64,000 nt of DNA from Primula veris. Its lineage: Eukaryota; Streptophyta; Magnoliopsida; Ericales; Primulaceae. Positions 11,401-22,799 of this stretch are shown in pieces. Under the pieces are notes generated by a model. It saw only the letters and a list, made by a program, of their open reading frames with translations, did not search any database and was not told the DNA's origin. The number at the start of each line of letters is the position of its first letter. Position 1 is the first letter of the stretch. The position numbers and the translations under genes are program-made. Location of the stretch: NCBI GenBank assembly GCA_963682055.1, contig OY821741.1:19955211-20019210 (forward strand), read 5' to 3'.

Positions 11401-14400
11401 AGGATGTCTTCCATAGTCAGCTTGCTAATTAACTTGTGGAACTGCCTTTGAGGTAGTCCTTTAGTAAGGACATCAGCAATTTGTTCTGTAGTAGGTAAAC
11501 AAGGTATGCGAATTAGTCCGTTTTCAATTTTCTCCTTAATAAAATGCTTATCGACTTCGACATGCTTCGTTCGATCATGAAGTACTGGATTATGAGCAAT
11601 GGAGATAGCTGCTTTATTATCGCAGTAGATTTTCATGGGAGATAGATACGAGACTTTTAGTTCTTCTAGTACTCTTTTAATCCATAAAACCTCACAAATT
11701 CCTTGCGCTAGTGATCTGAACTCGGCTTCAGCGCTACTCCTTGCCACTACGTTTTGTTTTTTGCTTCGCCAAGTGACAAGGTTTCCTCCAATAAATGTAC
11801 AATAACCAGAGGTAGAGCGCCTATCGCTAATACGACCTGCCCAATCAGCATCAGTATATGCTTCGACTTGTAGGTAGCCACGTCTTTTAAAGATTAACCC
11901 TTTTCCCGGAGATCCCTTTAAGTATCTTAGAATTCTATGTACTGCATCAAAATGTTCTTGCCCAGGTGCATGCATAAATTGGCTGACCATGCTTACGGCA
12001 AAAGCTATATCTGGACGAGTGTGTGATAGGTAAATCAATCTCCCGACGAGTCTCTGGTATTGCTGTATGTTCAATACGTCATCGGCTTTAGCAGGTTGTA
12101 ACTTAAGGTTAAGTTCAATAGGAAATCAGCCGGCTTACAACCAAGTAAACCCGTTTCATCAAGAAAATCAAGTATATACTTTCGCTGATTGACGAAGATA
12201 CCTTCTCTTGATCTAGCAAATTCCATTCCAAGAAAGTATTTTAACGTACCTAAGTCTTTGATCTCAAAAATTGCTGCCAATTTTCTCTTTAGACATCTCA
12301 GTTGTTCATCATCATTACCCGTCAAAATTATCACATCTACGTAAACGATGAGAATCGCAACCTTGCCTTCTTTGTTGTGCTTGTAAAACATTGCATGGTC
12401 AGCCTGACTTTGATAATACCCGCAACCTTTCACAGCTTTTCCAAAACGTTCAAACAATGCCCGAGGAGATTGTTTTAAACCATATAAATACTTCTTCAAC
12501 CTGCAAACTTTATTAGGTCCTAGTTTTCCTTGGAATCCCGGTGGAATATTCATAAACACTTCTTCTTCTAAGTCGCCATTTAAAAAGGCATTTTTTATAT
12601 CTAACTGGCACAAAGGGCAATTAAAATTAATAGCTAAAGACAACAAGACTCGAATTGAGTTTATCTTAGCGACGGGGTCAAACGTCTCCTGGTAATCAAC
12701 TCCATAGGTTTGCGTAAAACCTTTAGCAACCAATCGAGCTTTATATCTTTCAATATTACCATCAGCTTTATACTTCACAGTAAAGACCCACTTACAACCT
12801 ACAATTTTCTTTTCTTTAGGTAAGTACTGCTCCTTTTAAAGCATTCATCTCTTCCATAACCGCAAATTTCCAGTTCGGATCATTCAAAGCATCCTGAATA
12901 TTTCTCGGAACAAACACTTGTGTAATTTTTGAGGTAAATCCTTTATGAGAATGAGAAAGATTTTGATAAGACAAATAATTGGCAATATGATATTTAGGAA
13001 ATTGTGTATAGGTTCGAGTTCCTTTTCTAATAGCTATAGGAATATCTGGATTTGATGAAACATTTGGTAAAGAAGTTAAAGGCGGACTAATCACTGGAGG
13101 ATTACTTATAGTGGTAGGATTACCTGAGGAAATATTGGTACCATCCCCCAGAGATTCGGACTAGCAGGTACTTGAATTGATGTTGGAACTTCACTACTTT
13201 GATCAGATTTCTTTCTAACATAAACCTGAAGCTCAGTGTTTGAATTTTTCGGATCTGTCTGTGGCGGTTCCTGTCCCGAAGTACTTACGACAATTTTTGG
13301 TATCACTTGACTGGAACTTCTATTAACTTCAATATTTTGAATGGAGTTTTCCTGGTTTTTTATTTCTAAAATAGGAAGAGGGCAAGCACTGCTAGAGGAA
13401 GGTTTAGTAGTTAAAATTGCATTTGGTAATGACAGAAGTGGTAAATCCCAAAAATTATCATTATTTATTTCATTCTCCCCCTGAAGATATTTTTTTCTGA
13501 AAAAACGGTTTATTTTCCAGGAAAGACACATCCATACTAATGAGTTTTTTTCGTTTGAGGATTAAAACACTTGTACCCTTTTTTATTTGGTGCATACCCC
13601 ATAAGAATACATTTTTCAGATCGAGGGTCGAGTTTTGATCCAGCATTGTTGGGAATATGAACGAAAACAGTGCAACCGAAAACTTTAACAGGCAAATCTG
13701 AGTGGATCCGAGACATTATAGTTTTGAAATATTTCAAAGTGGTGTCATATTTTAAAAATTTTGTAGGCATCCTATTTATTAAATAAGATGCTGTCAAAAC
13801 AGCTTTCCCCCACAGGTATTTGGGAACATTCATGTAAAACATAATAGCACGAGCTACTTCGAGTAAATGTCTATTTTTCCTTTCAGCAATCCCGTTTTGT
13901 TGAAGGGTATCTACACATGTAGATTGATGATGGACACCATTTTCTGTTAGAAAACTTCCCAAATATTTTTTGAAATACTCGGTTCCATTGTCAGTATGAA
14001 GAACATTTATTTTTTATTCAAACTGGTTTTCAGCCATTCTATAAAATTCTTTGAACAATTTTTCAACTTCAGATTTTTCAGCCATCAAATAAATCCAGCA
14101 TAAACGGTTATGATCGTCGATAAAAGTAACAAACCATCTTTTCTTAGAAGTGGTCGTAATTTTTTAAGGTCCCCAAACATCACTATGAATTAAATGAAAA
14201 GGTTTTGAAGGCTTATAAGGTCTTGACGAGTATTTAGAACGATGACTCTTAGATAAATAGCAACACTCGCATTGAAATATAGAACAATTTAGACCCTTAA
14301 ATAAACTAGGAAACAAGTGCTTAAGATATTGAAAGTTAGGATGTCCTAGTCTGTTATGCCAAAGCATTATTTGTTCATAAGCAGGACTATAACTAAACAC

Positions 14401-17400
14401 TACTAAAGCCTTGAGCTTTTTTATTATTAAAAGAATCGCCATCAAAGTAGTAAAGCCCATCAGTCATCTTAGCACTTCCAATCTTTTTCCCCGAAGTCAG
14501 GTCCTGAATTTCACAATGAGAATCAAAAAAGACAATGCAACAATTAGAATCTTTGGATAGCTTGCTTATAGACAAAAGATTGCAGGCTAGTTTAGGAACG
14601 TGAAGAACTGATTTAAGGTCTATTATTTGAAAGTTTGATCAGACCTTTTCCGGCAATAGGTGAAAAACTACCATCTGTTATTTTTACTTTTTTAAAACCA
14701 GAACATGGTGTATAAGAACAGAATTGACTAGAAAGACTTGTCATATGATCAGATGCTCCGGAATCAATGATCCATGGAGCGTGATATGAGTAACAAGAGA
14801 GAGCACTAAATTCACTACCTGTGTGTGCAAGAGAAACATTAGGAATACTAGAAGATGAACCGGATTTGAGCAATTTTAGAAGATGATCCATCTGTTCTTT
14901 ACTGAAGGGGCTTGCGTCGGCTTCATTAGCAAAAGGTGTACGACCCGATTTATCACCAATTCTTTTACTCTTCCGGTTTTCAGGCTTTCCATGAATTTTC
15001 CAGCAGGTCTCGCGAGTATGTCTTTGTTTGTTGCAATGATCACACCAAACTCGTGGTTTCTCGTCGCTCCTCTTCTGGTAATTGAAAGCTTTATTAGCAA
15101 CAGCATCGGATGCGATCAAGGCGGAAGTCTCAACATTCACTTTTACTTCCCTCTTGCCCAACATCACACTTCTCCTACTTTCTTCCCTTCTTACTTCTGT
15201 GAACACTTCGTTAATAGGCGGAAGGGCTGATCTGCCAATGATCCTACCTCTAACGTCATCAAACTCCACGTTGAGCCCAGCAAGGAATTTATAAATTCAG
15301 TGAGCCTCCACAGTTTTCCTGCTATGCATGGCATCTTCTGCAGATTTCCACTCATAGCTATTGAAGAGGTCTAAGTCTTGCCAATGCCACTTGAACGGGC
15401 TAAAATACTTGGTGACATTGTCATCTCCTTGACGAATTTCACCAAGTTTTAGGGTTAACTCGTAAACTTGGGACTGGTTTTCTAAATCAGAATACATCTG
15501 ATTTACGTTATCCCACTATTCTTTTGCTGTGGAATAACACATGTAGTTGGAGCTGATGTCTTCATCCATAGAATTAACAAGCCAGGTCATAACCATCGAA
15601 TTTTCCGCATCCCATGTTGCATACCCCGAGTCCTCTAGTTCTGGTGCCTTCTTATCTCCTGTAAGGTAGCTAATTTTGCCTCACGCTCGAATAAACATTC
15701 GAACAGACTGAGACCACCGTAAAAAATTTCCACCATTAAGGCGAATAGAGGTGATCTGAACAGAATGTCAATCGATGTTTGGGGCTTGACCGGTCTTTGG
15801 CTGATTATTGATAGGAGCAGATTCGGACAAAATTTCGGACATAATGGGCAGGGGAATATAGCAGAAATATGGCTAGATGGCTAAGTTTGGCTCTGACACC
15901 ATATAAGTAAGGTGAAGACAGTAATAATGTGTTATTAAGCTTATATTTGAGAGCCTCTTTGGGACAGTCAGTGCTTTTGACTGTTGGATACGTCGAGATC
16001 TACGGTTTGATTAGAGTCTTAAAAATTAGCCGTTAGATTTAAAATTAGGGCTTTCAAAAATCATTAACAGATGAAATTACCGAAAAGGATTTATTGAATT
16101 ATATTTAAAAAATTCGTCAAATGTAAAATGACAAGAAAACCAGACGGTTTTTAATTGATACAACTAACACTCTAATTGATTCAATACTTAATTATTTAAA
16201 TTAAACCCTAAACAATTAAGTAATTACAATTCATAGAGATCATACTCAAATCAATTAAAGCTAAAATCAATTAACAAAATTAGGCATTAGGGTTCTTAAA
16301 AGCCAATTTGTACATATTTTACACAACTTATTCCTTTAAATTAAACACAAACAAAATAAATGAAATTGCGGATTAGGGTTATTACAATACCAATTCCTAC
16401 AGATATTAGACAACTTATTCGTTCAAATTAAACACAAATCTATTGATTAAATTGGGGATTATGGTTCTTAAACACAAACTAATTTTTACTTTTAACACTT
16501 AAAATATAATACTAAAATGCAGGTGAGTGGAATCGAACTCACAACCTCTGAAATGAAATGTGATCACTCTAGGATATGTGCTACAATACTTTTTGTTTCA
16601 TATATTAGTTATATTTAAGTAAGTATAATATTTATTTGTTAGGTGAAATATATTCTGCACGTGGTTGGTGTACAAATCATTATTATTAAAACATGTACAC
16701 AGTCTTGTTCATGCCATTATATTTTTTTGGTCAAGATACATCAAATGAAAAAATAAAATTTGTTTACATATTTAATCTGTGTACGATTAACTATTTCTTC
16801 CAATTGACAAGGAATAATGTAATCCCAATGTATGGGAAGTTAGTTAAATTTTAGGTATTTGTTTTGCTGCTATTAGTTTATTTTTCAAGTCTGTTTCAAG
16901 TTAGTTTTGTAAGTATAGAGTTTGTAATCGTTGGAGTTAGCTCATAGTATGGAGTTTGTTAATATTGGTTTTTCTATGGAGTTCAAAATTTTAAAAGAGA
17001 GAGAATGAACGCTTAATTATACATATACACAAACGCGCGCATAAGGAACTAGTTATCGTGTAAGTGTTAGAGAACAAAACAGAGAGAGCCCTCATGCAGT
17101 CAACAATCGTATACATAAACTCGTTACAGAAATTCTTTCAAGATTATAAAAAATATCTACTCAGATGTAAGTCTGTTTGCAAAACATGATATGCCATCAT
17201 AGTAAACAATTATTTTATAGGAAAACATCATAAACAATTATTTTAAGAATTGATTTTTTAAGAACCCTAATCCCAATTTTATTAATTGGTTTGGGTTTAG
17301 TTGTTTGTGTTTATTTTTGAACGAATAAGTTTATTTTGTATCCAAATCCCCAATTTCGTTAATTGGATTGAGTTTAATTGATTTGAGTTTAATTTACGAA

Positions 17401-20400
17401 TTTGTTTTTTAAGAACCCTAATCCCAGTTTTATTAATTGGTTTGGGTCTAGTTGTTTGTGTTAGTTTTAAATGAATAAGTTGTTTATTTTGTATTCAAAT
17501 CCCCAATTTCATTAATTGGATTGAGTTTAATTGATTTGGTTTTAATTTACGAATTGGTTTGTTAAGGACCCTAAATTAGTTTGCAATACTATTGATTCGA
17601 TTACGGTGTTAGTTGTAACATTTTCAGTTTCATTGGCTTTTTAGTCATTTTGTATTTACCGAATTTTTAAAATACAATTTAAATTGTAAAGTCAATTACG
17701 GTATTTCTTCTTTTAATGATGTAATTCCGTGTAATTAAACTAATATGAAACTTAAGTTGATCTGATGGTCAATATTTAAAATTTAAAATTAAGTTAATCA
17801 AACGGCTAAGATCACGACGGTTTGGATAGCAGTCAAAATCACTGACTGTTCCATAGAGTTTCCCTTATATTTCATCCCAGAGAATTACATCATTATATAC
17901 AAGTTGGAGACAAACTAGTCTAGGAAATGTACCTAATTACAGGACTAATTAACACCCTAAGAATCGGTAATTACAGTCCCTAAGAATCAGTAATTACAAT
18001 AACTACAGAATATATCTATACTGTACAAACATATTTCCTTATATATAAGATAACATAATCTCCATTTATTCTGTAATATTTTCCAAATATTTCAACAGTT
18101 ACTAGTTTGGACACCAAACTATGATTTTTTATTTGTATAAAGTATAAACTAAGTTTGCTAACTCATTGAGAAATGTTACTTTAGCCAGTTGGTGTACAAA
18201 TTGTTAGTTTTTAGTACGTTGGTCTACTAATTTTTGAAAGCTGATAATAGTTTAGTTTACCGAACTGTGTTTAAATCTGTTGTCTTGCATCCCCTCCCCT
18301 TCCATATTTCTTGATTTAATATAATATTCTTTACTCCTTTGACGGATTCCCATATTAGTTGGTTTTAAGTATTGCCTTTGACTCTTGCTTGAACTTGCAA
18401 TAACAGAATGTTACAGACAAAAGCTTGCAACTTATTGCTGATCACTATTCGCATTTGGAGAGTATGAATCTCACAAGGTATGTAGAATTCTAGAGATGTC
18501 TGTTAAATATTTTCAGATAAACGCTTCGGCATAATACGAAGAAGATTCTTAATGATGTATGATTGCAATTTATAGCTTAAAATATCAGATGTCTCAGACA
18601 CTTCATTAGTTAATAGTTAACGTTGAATTATCACTTTTGCGCACCAACCTATTAATTTTTACCAATTAGACAACATACTATCAGAATTTGCAAGTTAGAT
18701 AACAATCTACAATCAAGTAATTTGTATTCCAACCTCAGCAAAGTTACAGGATTCCGATCTACACAATCGCACCATTAATAAGCAATCTTTCAAAATACAC
18801 TGCTGCGTAAAAACTATATTAACAAAGTTGGTGTACTAATTGTTCGATTTTTTGTCAGGCTGATGGAAGATATCTGTTGTGTACCACCTTTCAAGTTTCA
18901 CATCTTATATGTCAGTCTACATAAAATTGAATAACTAGGACACCACTGTTCAAGTTGCAACAGAAAGTCACTAGGTATGCAATAATTGTTCTGATCACTG
19001 TGATGCTTTCAGGTGTGTGAAAATAACAGATGAAGGATTAATCCAGATATTGCTCAAATGTTCTTCTCTTCAGAGTCTAAATCTTTACGCTCTTTCAAGG
19101 TAGTTCTTTCGGTATTTCAGTTAATGAGCTGCATCACTACGTTGTAACCTGAAGAATATCAAATATTTGTGACTGTTGGTTTTCATTACACGTAGTTTAT
19201 CAGACAAGGCTTACGAGAAGATTTCACATTTGTCCCAACTCAAATTTTTAGATCTATGTGGTGCCCAGGTACAATCTCACCCCCAAGGTGAACATTGTTT
19301 ATTCTTATGTTTCCAACCAGTATTAATGACTCTGGAACTAATTTCAGAACTTAAGTGATCAAGGACTTGTCTGTATAGCCAAATGTAAAAATCTAGCATC
19401 TCTGAACTTGAGTTGGTGAGTTGGTGAACTGTTTTCTCACAGTTTTTTCGAGGAAAAAAGTACTACTCCAAGCTGACAAAACCTCCTTTTGTTTTCCAGG
19501 TGTGTGCGCCTCACTGATATGGGGGTAACATCCCTCGCACAAAATTGCCATTCGCTTGAATTTCTCAGGTAAATCTTGACGAGGATATATGGATAATATT
19601 TCGAGTGCGTAAGCTGGTACAATTAAATTGATTATGGCTAGTAACTTGGAATATCAGAAAAGGGCTATTACTTGAGTAGTTATACTTAAAAAAATTTGAT
19701 ATTGATGTGCCGATTGTTTCCTACATCTCTGAGCTCTTCCTGTGAAGGGAAACTTAAACCATGTGGTGTAACTGTAAACTGTGTAAGACTGTGTATTGTT
19801 CCCTGGCCTTTAAAAAGGTATCCCTCTTTGAGAGTACACTTTTTTTTAAGAATAACAACCAATTCACTTCTTGATTACAAGTACCCCTCAAAAAGTCAAA
19901 ATGCAAACGTCCATCATTTTATATATGATGGGAAAAGAAGAATTCTAATGTTTTCGTAACTTTGATAGTCTACATTTATTGAGGGACAGGGAAGTATAAA
20001 TGAGGGAAGTATAAATCAGTCTACAGAGTTAACATTATCCAGGACGCGTTGTAGGAGCACAAACCTTGTCTTTAGTTAGTAACTTTGGTTTTTGTTTGTT
20101 GTTGTTGCAGCTTGTTTGGAATCGTTGGTGTAACTGATAAGTGTTTAGAGGCTCTGTTCTTATCCTGTTCAAAGACAATCTCGACCCTCGATGTGAATGG
20201 ATGCATAAACATCAAGGTAACTTGGTTGTTCCCTTAAATTCATCATTTTAAACATTACTGTTTTTCAAATGCTGTTCCATTATTGGCATTTATTTCCATG
20301 TAATTGTCCTCTCTAAACTTTACTACTTTTATGCGAAAGAACTGATACGTATATGCTGGTTTGATTTTATTTATGTGTATCTTTGTAGAGGCGAAGCCGT

Positions 20401-20454
20401 GAAGAATTGCTTGTACTGTTTCCATATCTGAGGTGCTTCAAAGTGCACAGCTGA
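5444..20454 (+). CDS. F-box/leucine-rich-repeat protein, 12 exons (At3g58530-like)
   Basis: Exons: 5444-5596, 9185-9244, 9893-9976, 10484-10614, 10704-10779, 18407-18477, 19013-19099, 19196-19268, 19348-19415, 19500-19568, 20111-20216 and 20389-20454. All introns are GT-AG. The joined sequence is 1044 nt with no internal stop, giving 347 residues. Exon 1 carries an F-box-like stretch (LSQKDIISLLFVSRWIYRSL); the rest is a run of about 25-residue LRR units with signatures such as LESLNLNSCQKVSDKGIEAI and LTDMGVTSLAQNCHSLEFLS. It ends CFKVHS. Length and order match, from memory, Arabidopsis At3g58530, an RNI-like F-box protein. Such proteins typically act as substrate receptors of SCF ubiquitin ligases; the substrate is unknown. 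Introns 1 (3.6 kb) and 5 (7.6 kb) are swollen by repeats and transposons. The start is chosen from the first ATG in frame with the F-box. Confidence 0.93.
5650..6100. mobile_element. hAT-type MITE in intron 1 of the F-box gene
   Basis: It begins CAGGGGCG and ends CGCCCCTG, an 8-bp perfect terminal inverted repeat, with looser pairing beyond (GAGGGGGCT against the G-rich right end). Flanks are TATAGTGTG and TATGTGTG, possibly a degenerate 8-bp target duplication. No transposase. The minus-strand frame at 6007-6189 is a by-product. Confidence 0.6.
6131..7790. repeat. Family of degenerate repeats around the minisatellite, intron 1
   Basis: At least seven copies of a unit containing TGTGTGTTTGTAGT, then CCTTTAATGGGTTTTCC, then TATAAAAGGGTAATAGTTG and TTTCTCATGTA. 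Copies lie near 6131, 6554, 6745, 7095, 7352, 7477, 7608 and 7695, spaced about 90-350 bp apart. All are in one orientation, which suggests growth by local duplication. Short reading frames here reflect the repeat, not genes. Confidence 0.7.
6200..6550. repeat. Minisatellite in intron 1, about 33-bp unit
   Basis: About ten degenerate tandem copies of a unit close to AGTCATTTTAAAAACAGTCTG with GAGTCGTTTTA between. Individual copies vary at one to five positions and a few are shortened. Confidence 0.85.
7785..8360. repeat. Two-copy tandem duplication in intron 1, about 290-bp unit
   Basis: Copy A (about 7785-8080) and copy B (about 8083-8360) share long segments, including ATTTGTTCCAT, CCTTGTTTGGTTTTCAGC and the following T-rich block with GGACTSCATTTSGTTGACC. 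The upstream edge of copy A merges into the repeat family at 6131-7790. From 8361 to 9184 the intron holds nothing recognisable. Confidence 0.7.
11112..11380 (-). repeat. 3' LTR of the intronic copia element
   Basis: A 269-bp sequence repeated at 15902-15948 plus 17865-18097. It directly follows the purine tract at the end of the RNase H reading frame on the minus strand. Confidence 0.9.
11349..13094 (-). pseudogene. copia RT and RNase H, decayed
   Basis: Minus-strand pieces: 12816-13094 (end of integrase linker and start of the RT region, RNIQDALNDPNWKFAV), 12071-12778 (RT: YKARLVAKGFTQTYGVDYQE, LDIKNAFLNGDL) and 11349-12074 (rest of RT, RLVGRLIYLSHTRPDIAFAV, then RNase H with TDADWAG and SSAEAEFRSLAQG). 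The catalytic YVDD box reads YVDV (minus strand around 12335-12345), so an active-site aspartate is lost. A frameshift separates the last two pieces at about 12070-12110. It ends with the usual DVLTKGLPQRQFHKL tail. Confidence 0.88.
13106..14575 (-). pseudogene. copia integrase region, decayed
   Basis: The GAG-pre-integrase zinc region is seen at 14164-14460 (WHNRLGHPNFQYL, CECCYLSKSH, ending LIHSDVWGP), and the C-terminal half of the integrase core at 13537-13962 (QNGIAERKNRHLLEVARAIM). Between them, about 13963-14163, the frame is interrupted. The 13106-13531 piece is the poorly conserved linker to RT. No full catalytic triad can be read in one open frame. Confidence 0.82.
14613..15842 (-). 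pseudogene. copia gag and protease, decayed
   Basis: Translation from ATG at 15842 shows a UBN2-type gag with in-frame stops (for example AKE-stop-WDNV) and pieces such as MTWLVNSMDEDI. An open stretch at 14613-15269 carries one CCHC zinc knuckle, CDHCNKQRHTRETC, and the protease active site in WIIDSGASDHMTS. The initiation codon lies about 48 bp from the primer-binding site. Confidence 0.85.
15890..15901 (-). other. Primer-binding site of the intronic copia element
   Basis: Minus strand TGGTGTCAGAGC, which matches the tRNA-iMet-type site TGGTATCAGAGC at all but one base and abuts the 5' LTR. Confidence 0.8.
15949..17864. mobile_element. Non-autonomous Mutator-like element nested in the copia LTR
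   Basis: It interrupts the copia LTR exactly: the left LTR reads AAGCTTATATTTCATTACAG, whereas here CTTATATTT is repeated on both sides (15940-15948 and 17864-17872), an 8-9 bp target duplication. The ends pair as inverted repeats: the left GAGAGCCTCTTTGGGACAG and the right, in reverse complement, GGGAAACTCTATGGAACAG, both followed by TCAGTG and TTTTGACTG. Subterminal regions are also largely complementary, with a direct repeat of about 146 bp near 17254-17545. No transposase gene is visible. Confidence 0.8.
17865..18097 (-). repeat. Remainder of the 5' LTR of the intronic copia element
   Basis: Continues the LTR begun at 15902-15948 after the nested transposon, and matches 11148-11380. It ends TTCAACA, followed by GTTAC. 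Confidence 0.88.
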
Positions 20455-21723
20455 TACTACGATATCTTAACTGGTAAGTTACTCTCTCTTTTCATCAGGG
20501 TGTGCCAAAAACTAAAAACAAAACTTTTGCTGTTTCTGTAAAAAGTTCTCTGTTCTTGGATCTTTTTTGTTCTTATTTTGTGGGCTTTGAAATGTTTTCA
20601 CAATACTAAGATTCTGGTAGGTATTGTTTCACAGACCTATACTGCTATCTTGCGAGACATGCGCACCATAAGGTAAACAAAGGTGAAAACAAAAACACAC
20701 GAGTTGTTCGAGAAATGAAGTTGCCATAGTTTTGTATTTTACTGAATGTATGTTTTTAAATCTCCTGGCTTGAAATAGTAGTCAGATGAGGCAGTTGCAT
20801 TTAGAAATGTTATGTTTCTGAAACGCTAGCTGCTAGAAATGGATAGCTCGATCCTTTAACAATCAGCATTGGATTACAAATTCAAAATTCATATATAATG
20901 TGCTTTTTTGTTATTATATACAAGAAGTTACTTGTGGTTCCTGCTATGGTGGTTTAGTGCACATAATTGTAGTTGATAATATTGACATACGATTTGCCGA
21001 GAACTCATACAGGCAGGTATACTGATAGTCTGATAATAGTGTCATATATATACGTGCAAATACCTATCCATTGCCAAAATAGGGAAACCACACGTCGATA
21101 TGGTTTGTGAAGAAATTGTTTTCAAAAGATCAAATGTAAATGCAATTGAAATAGAAGGATTATCAAATAAAAAACACAGAAAATTGATCTGACAAATCCC
21201 AACAGCAAACTCCTGGCATATTTACTCCTTTATATGGTGTTTCAATATTTGTGCTCTCATTCATGTATGAAAATATATATTTCGCACTCTTTATCCCAAA
21301 TATTACATTATGCTACTAAAAAATGACGACTTATGACTTTTATGGCAGTAATATCTATTTTGAGATAAACATACATAAATGCGGATATATGGTAATATTC
21401 TAGTTTAAAAATCAAATAAGGTGCATGCATTTTAGTAACCCATAATTAAAAGACGTGCACTAAAAATATTCTAAAAAAGGAAAAGTGCATGCTTTTGGTT
21501 CGCTAATTTCGGTAAGAAATGAAAAACTGCAATAACATTTCTTTAATTTCCACCATGATTAATGAACATTCCAAAATTTAAAATGGACTTTCATCTTTTA
21601 ATTATGAGTAAGACGTTCGAGATCAACTATAAGTACCTCTACCAAAAGTTTATTTATCAAAATCTTACTAGCAAGGTAAAATAGCTCTCTAGTTTGTTAT
21701 ACAAGTACACAAGTTCCACACAA
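20455..21723. other. Intergenic: 3' region of the F-box gene and upstream region of the first defensin-like gene
   Basis: No open reading frame of interest on either strand. The right part holds two GTGCATGC boxes (21421-21428 and 21485-21492) and a TATAAG box at 21628-21633, which are treated as possible promoter elements of the gene at 21724. Confidence 0.5.
21628..21633 (+). promoter_or_regulatory. Candidate TATA box of the first defensin-like gene
   Basis: TATAAG about 95 bp upstream of the start codon at 21724, consistent with a short 5' UTR. Based on motif and spacing only. Confidence 0.4.
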
Positions 21724-22561
21724 ATGGCGAAGTCATTTTTCTGTTGTCTCTTGCTCATTGTCCTTATTTCCTGTGCAGGTCTGTTAAAATTTATTTTCTG
21801 TCATTTTCTTTTTTGAATTGTCATGTTTATAAACATGCAGTGATGCAGTCTTTACATGGAAATGAAAACAAAGGAAAAGAATACCTGGAAAGATTTATAA
21901 ATACACCAAATAATATTGCATGCTGGATACCATCGAAAGCATATATAAAAGTATAATAATAGTTATTGCTGGATAGCCAGAAACTAGAAAATATGATAAA
22001 CAAAACAGTGAAAGGAAGCATAAAGAAGAAACTATAAAATATGATAAACAAAACCATACAACACAAATACACAATATTTATTTACAATAGGTACTAAATA
22101 GGTACTTATTTTAAAAACAAATAGTAATTCATTCCATTTGTACTGGTCTCCTGTAAGCTCAGTTTAATTATGTACAACTATTGGAAAAATGTTCATTTAT
22201 GGATCAAATGTCAAATCATAGCGAGCCTAAAACATTAGAAGTGTAATGTTTCATATGAATAGTCTAGCAATTAAGAATTATATGGTAAGAATCTTATTCA
22301 TTTTTTCAAATTATGCAACTGTCTTGTAATGATCAATATATAAGTACTTGATTTCTCAATTTTTACTAATCTATACTATTTATATTATCAGTTGTATCAT
22401 CAAGGACGACAGATCAAATAACAAATCGCCCAATATGCAATACCTTTCTCACTTTCGGGACATGTGAACCTAAATCATGTGCTACAGATTGCGCCAAAGG
22501 ATACGAGAACGGCAAAGGCTCTTGCCGTGATGGATCCTGTGTTTGCACTCATGTATGCTAA
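21724..22561 (+). CDS. Defensin-like secreted cysteine-rich peptide, two exons
   Basis: Exon 1 (21724-21778) encodes a hydrophobic signal peptide, MAKSFFCCLLLIVLISCA. Exon 2 (22392-22561) encodes the mature part. The intron is GT-AG, phase 1, in the position typical of plant defensin-like genes. The 74-residue product has eight cysteines in the mature part, spaced C-X8-C-X4-C-X3-C-X10-C-X4-C-X-C-X3-C, ending VCTHVC. This fits a cysteine-stabilised alpha-beta fold of the LCR/DEFL group rather than classical defensins, whose loops are longer. Members are secreted and act in defence or in reproductive signalling; which applies here is unknown. The frame is clean across the splice and the gene looks intact. 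Confidence 0.87.
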
Positions 22562-22799
22562 TATATATGCAGTTGTGTTATCCACCTACATTGGAATTTA
22601 TTGTACTGAAACCAAATAATGCCTTATGATGAGTTACTATAATCAATATATCTAGGGATACATTGTTCTTATTTTGGTCCTCTTTCTTCGATATCCCTTC
22701 AATTCATATAATGAATCAGTATAGTAATTCCCCTGGACCAATGTAGAAAGAGGTGACCGGGGTTGTTCAAAATGTTGTAGAGGGAGAAACTCTAAATCA

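Larger units (their letters stand above)
11112..18097 (-). mobile_element. Ty1/copia retrotransposon in intron 5 of the F-box gene
   Basis: Minus-strand element with LTRs at 11112-11380 (3') and 15902-18097 (5', interrupted by a transposon at 15949-17864). The LTRs start TGTTGGAATATTTGG and end CTTCACCTTACTTATA on the minus strand. The primer site at 15890-15901 is TGGTGTCAGAGC, one base off the initiator-methionine site usual in copia elements. A purine tract AGAAGGGGAG abuts the 3' LTR. The flanks GTAAC and GTTAC look like a 5-bp target duplication with one change. Order gag, protease, integrase, RT, RNase H is that of Ty1/copia. By eye the LTRs differ at roughly 4 percent of positions. Numerous stops and a frameshift make the copy inactive. 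Confidence 0.92.

Noticed and set aside
16515..16565. TGGAATCGAACTCACAACC, tRNA-like B-box wording
   Set aside because: No acceptor stem, D-arm or A-box could be paired around it; this wording is common in plant MITE-like elements. A similar case near 5910-5990 was also rejected.
19176..19358. Stand-alone 60-residue plus-strand ORF
   Set aside because: It is exon 8 of the F-box/LRR gene (19196-19268) with flanking intron sequence read through.
21827..22072. 81-residue minus-strand hydrophobic frame in the intron of the defensin-like gene
   Set aside because: AT-rich intron sequence; no splice or promoter context and no recognisable motif.
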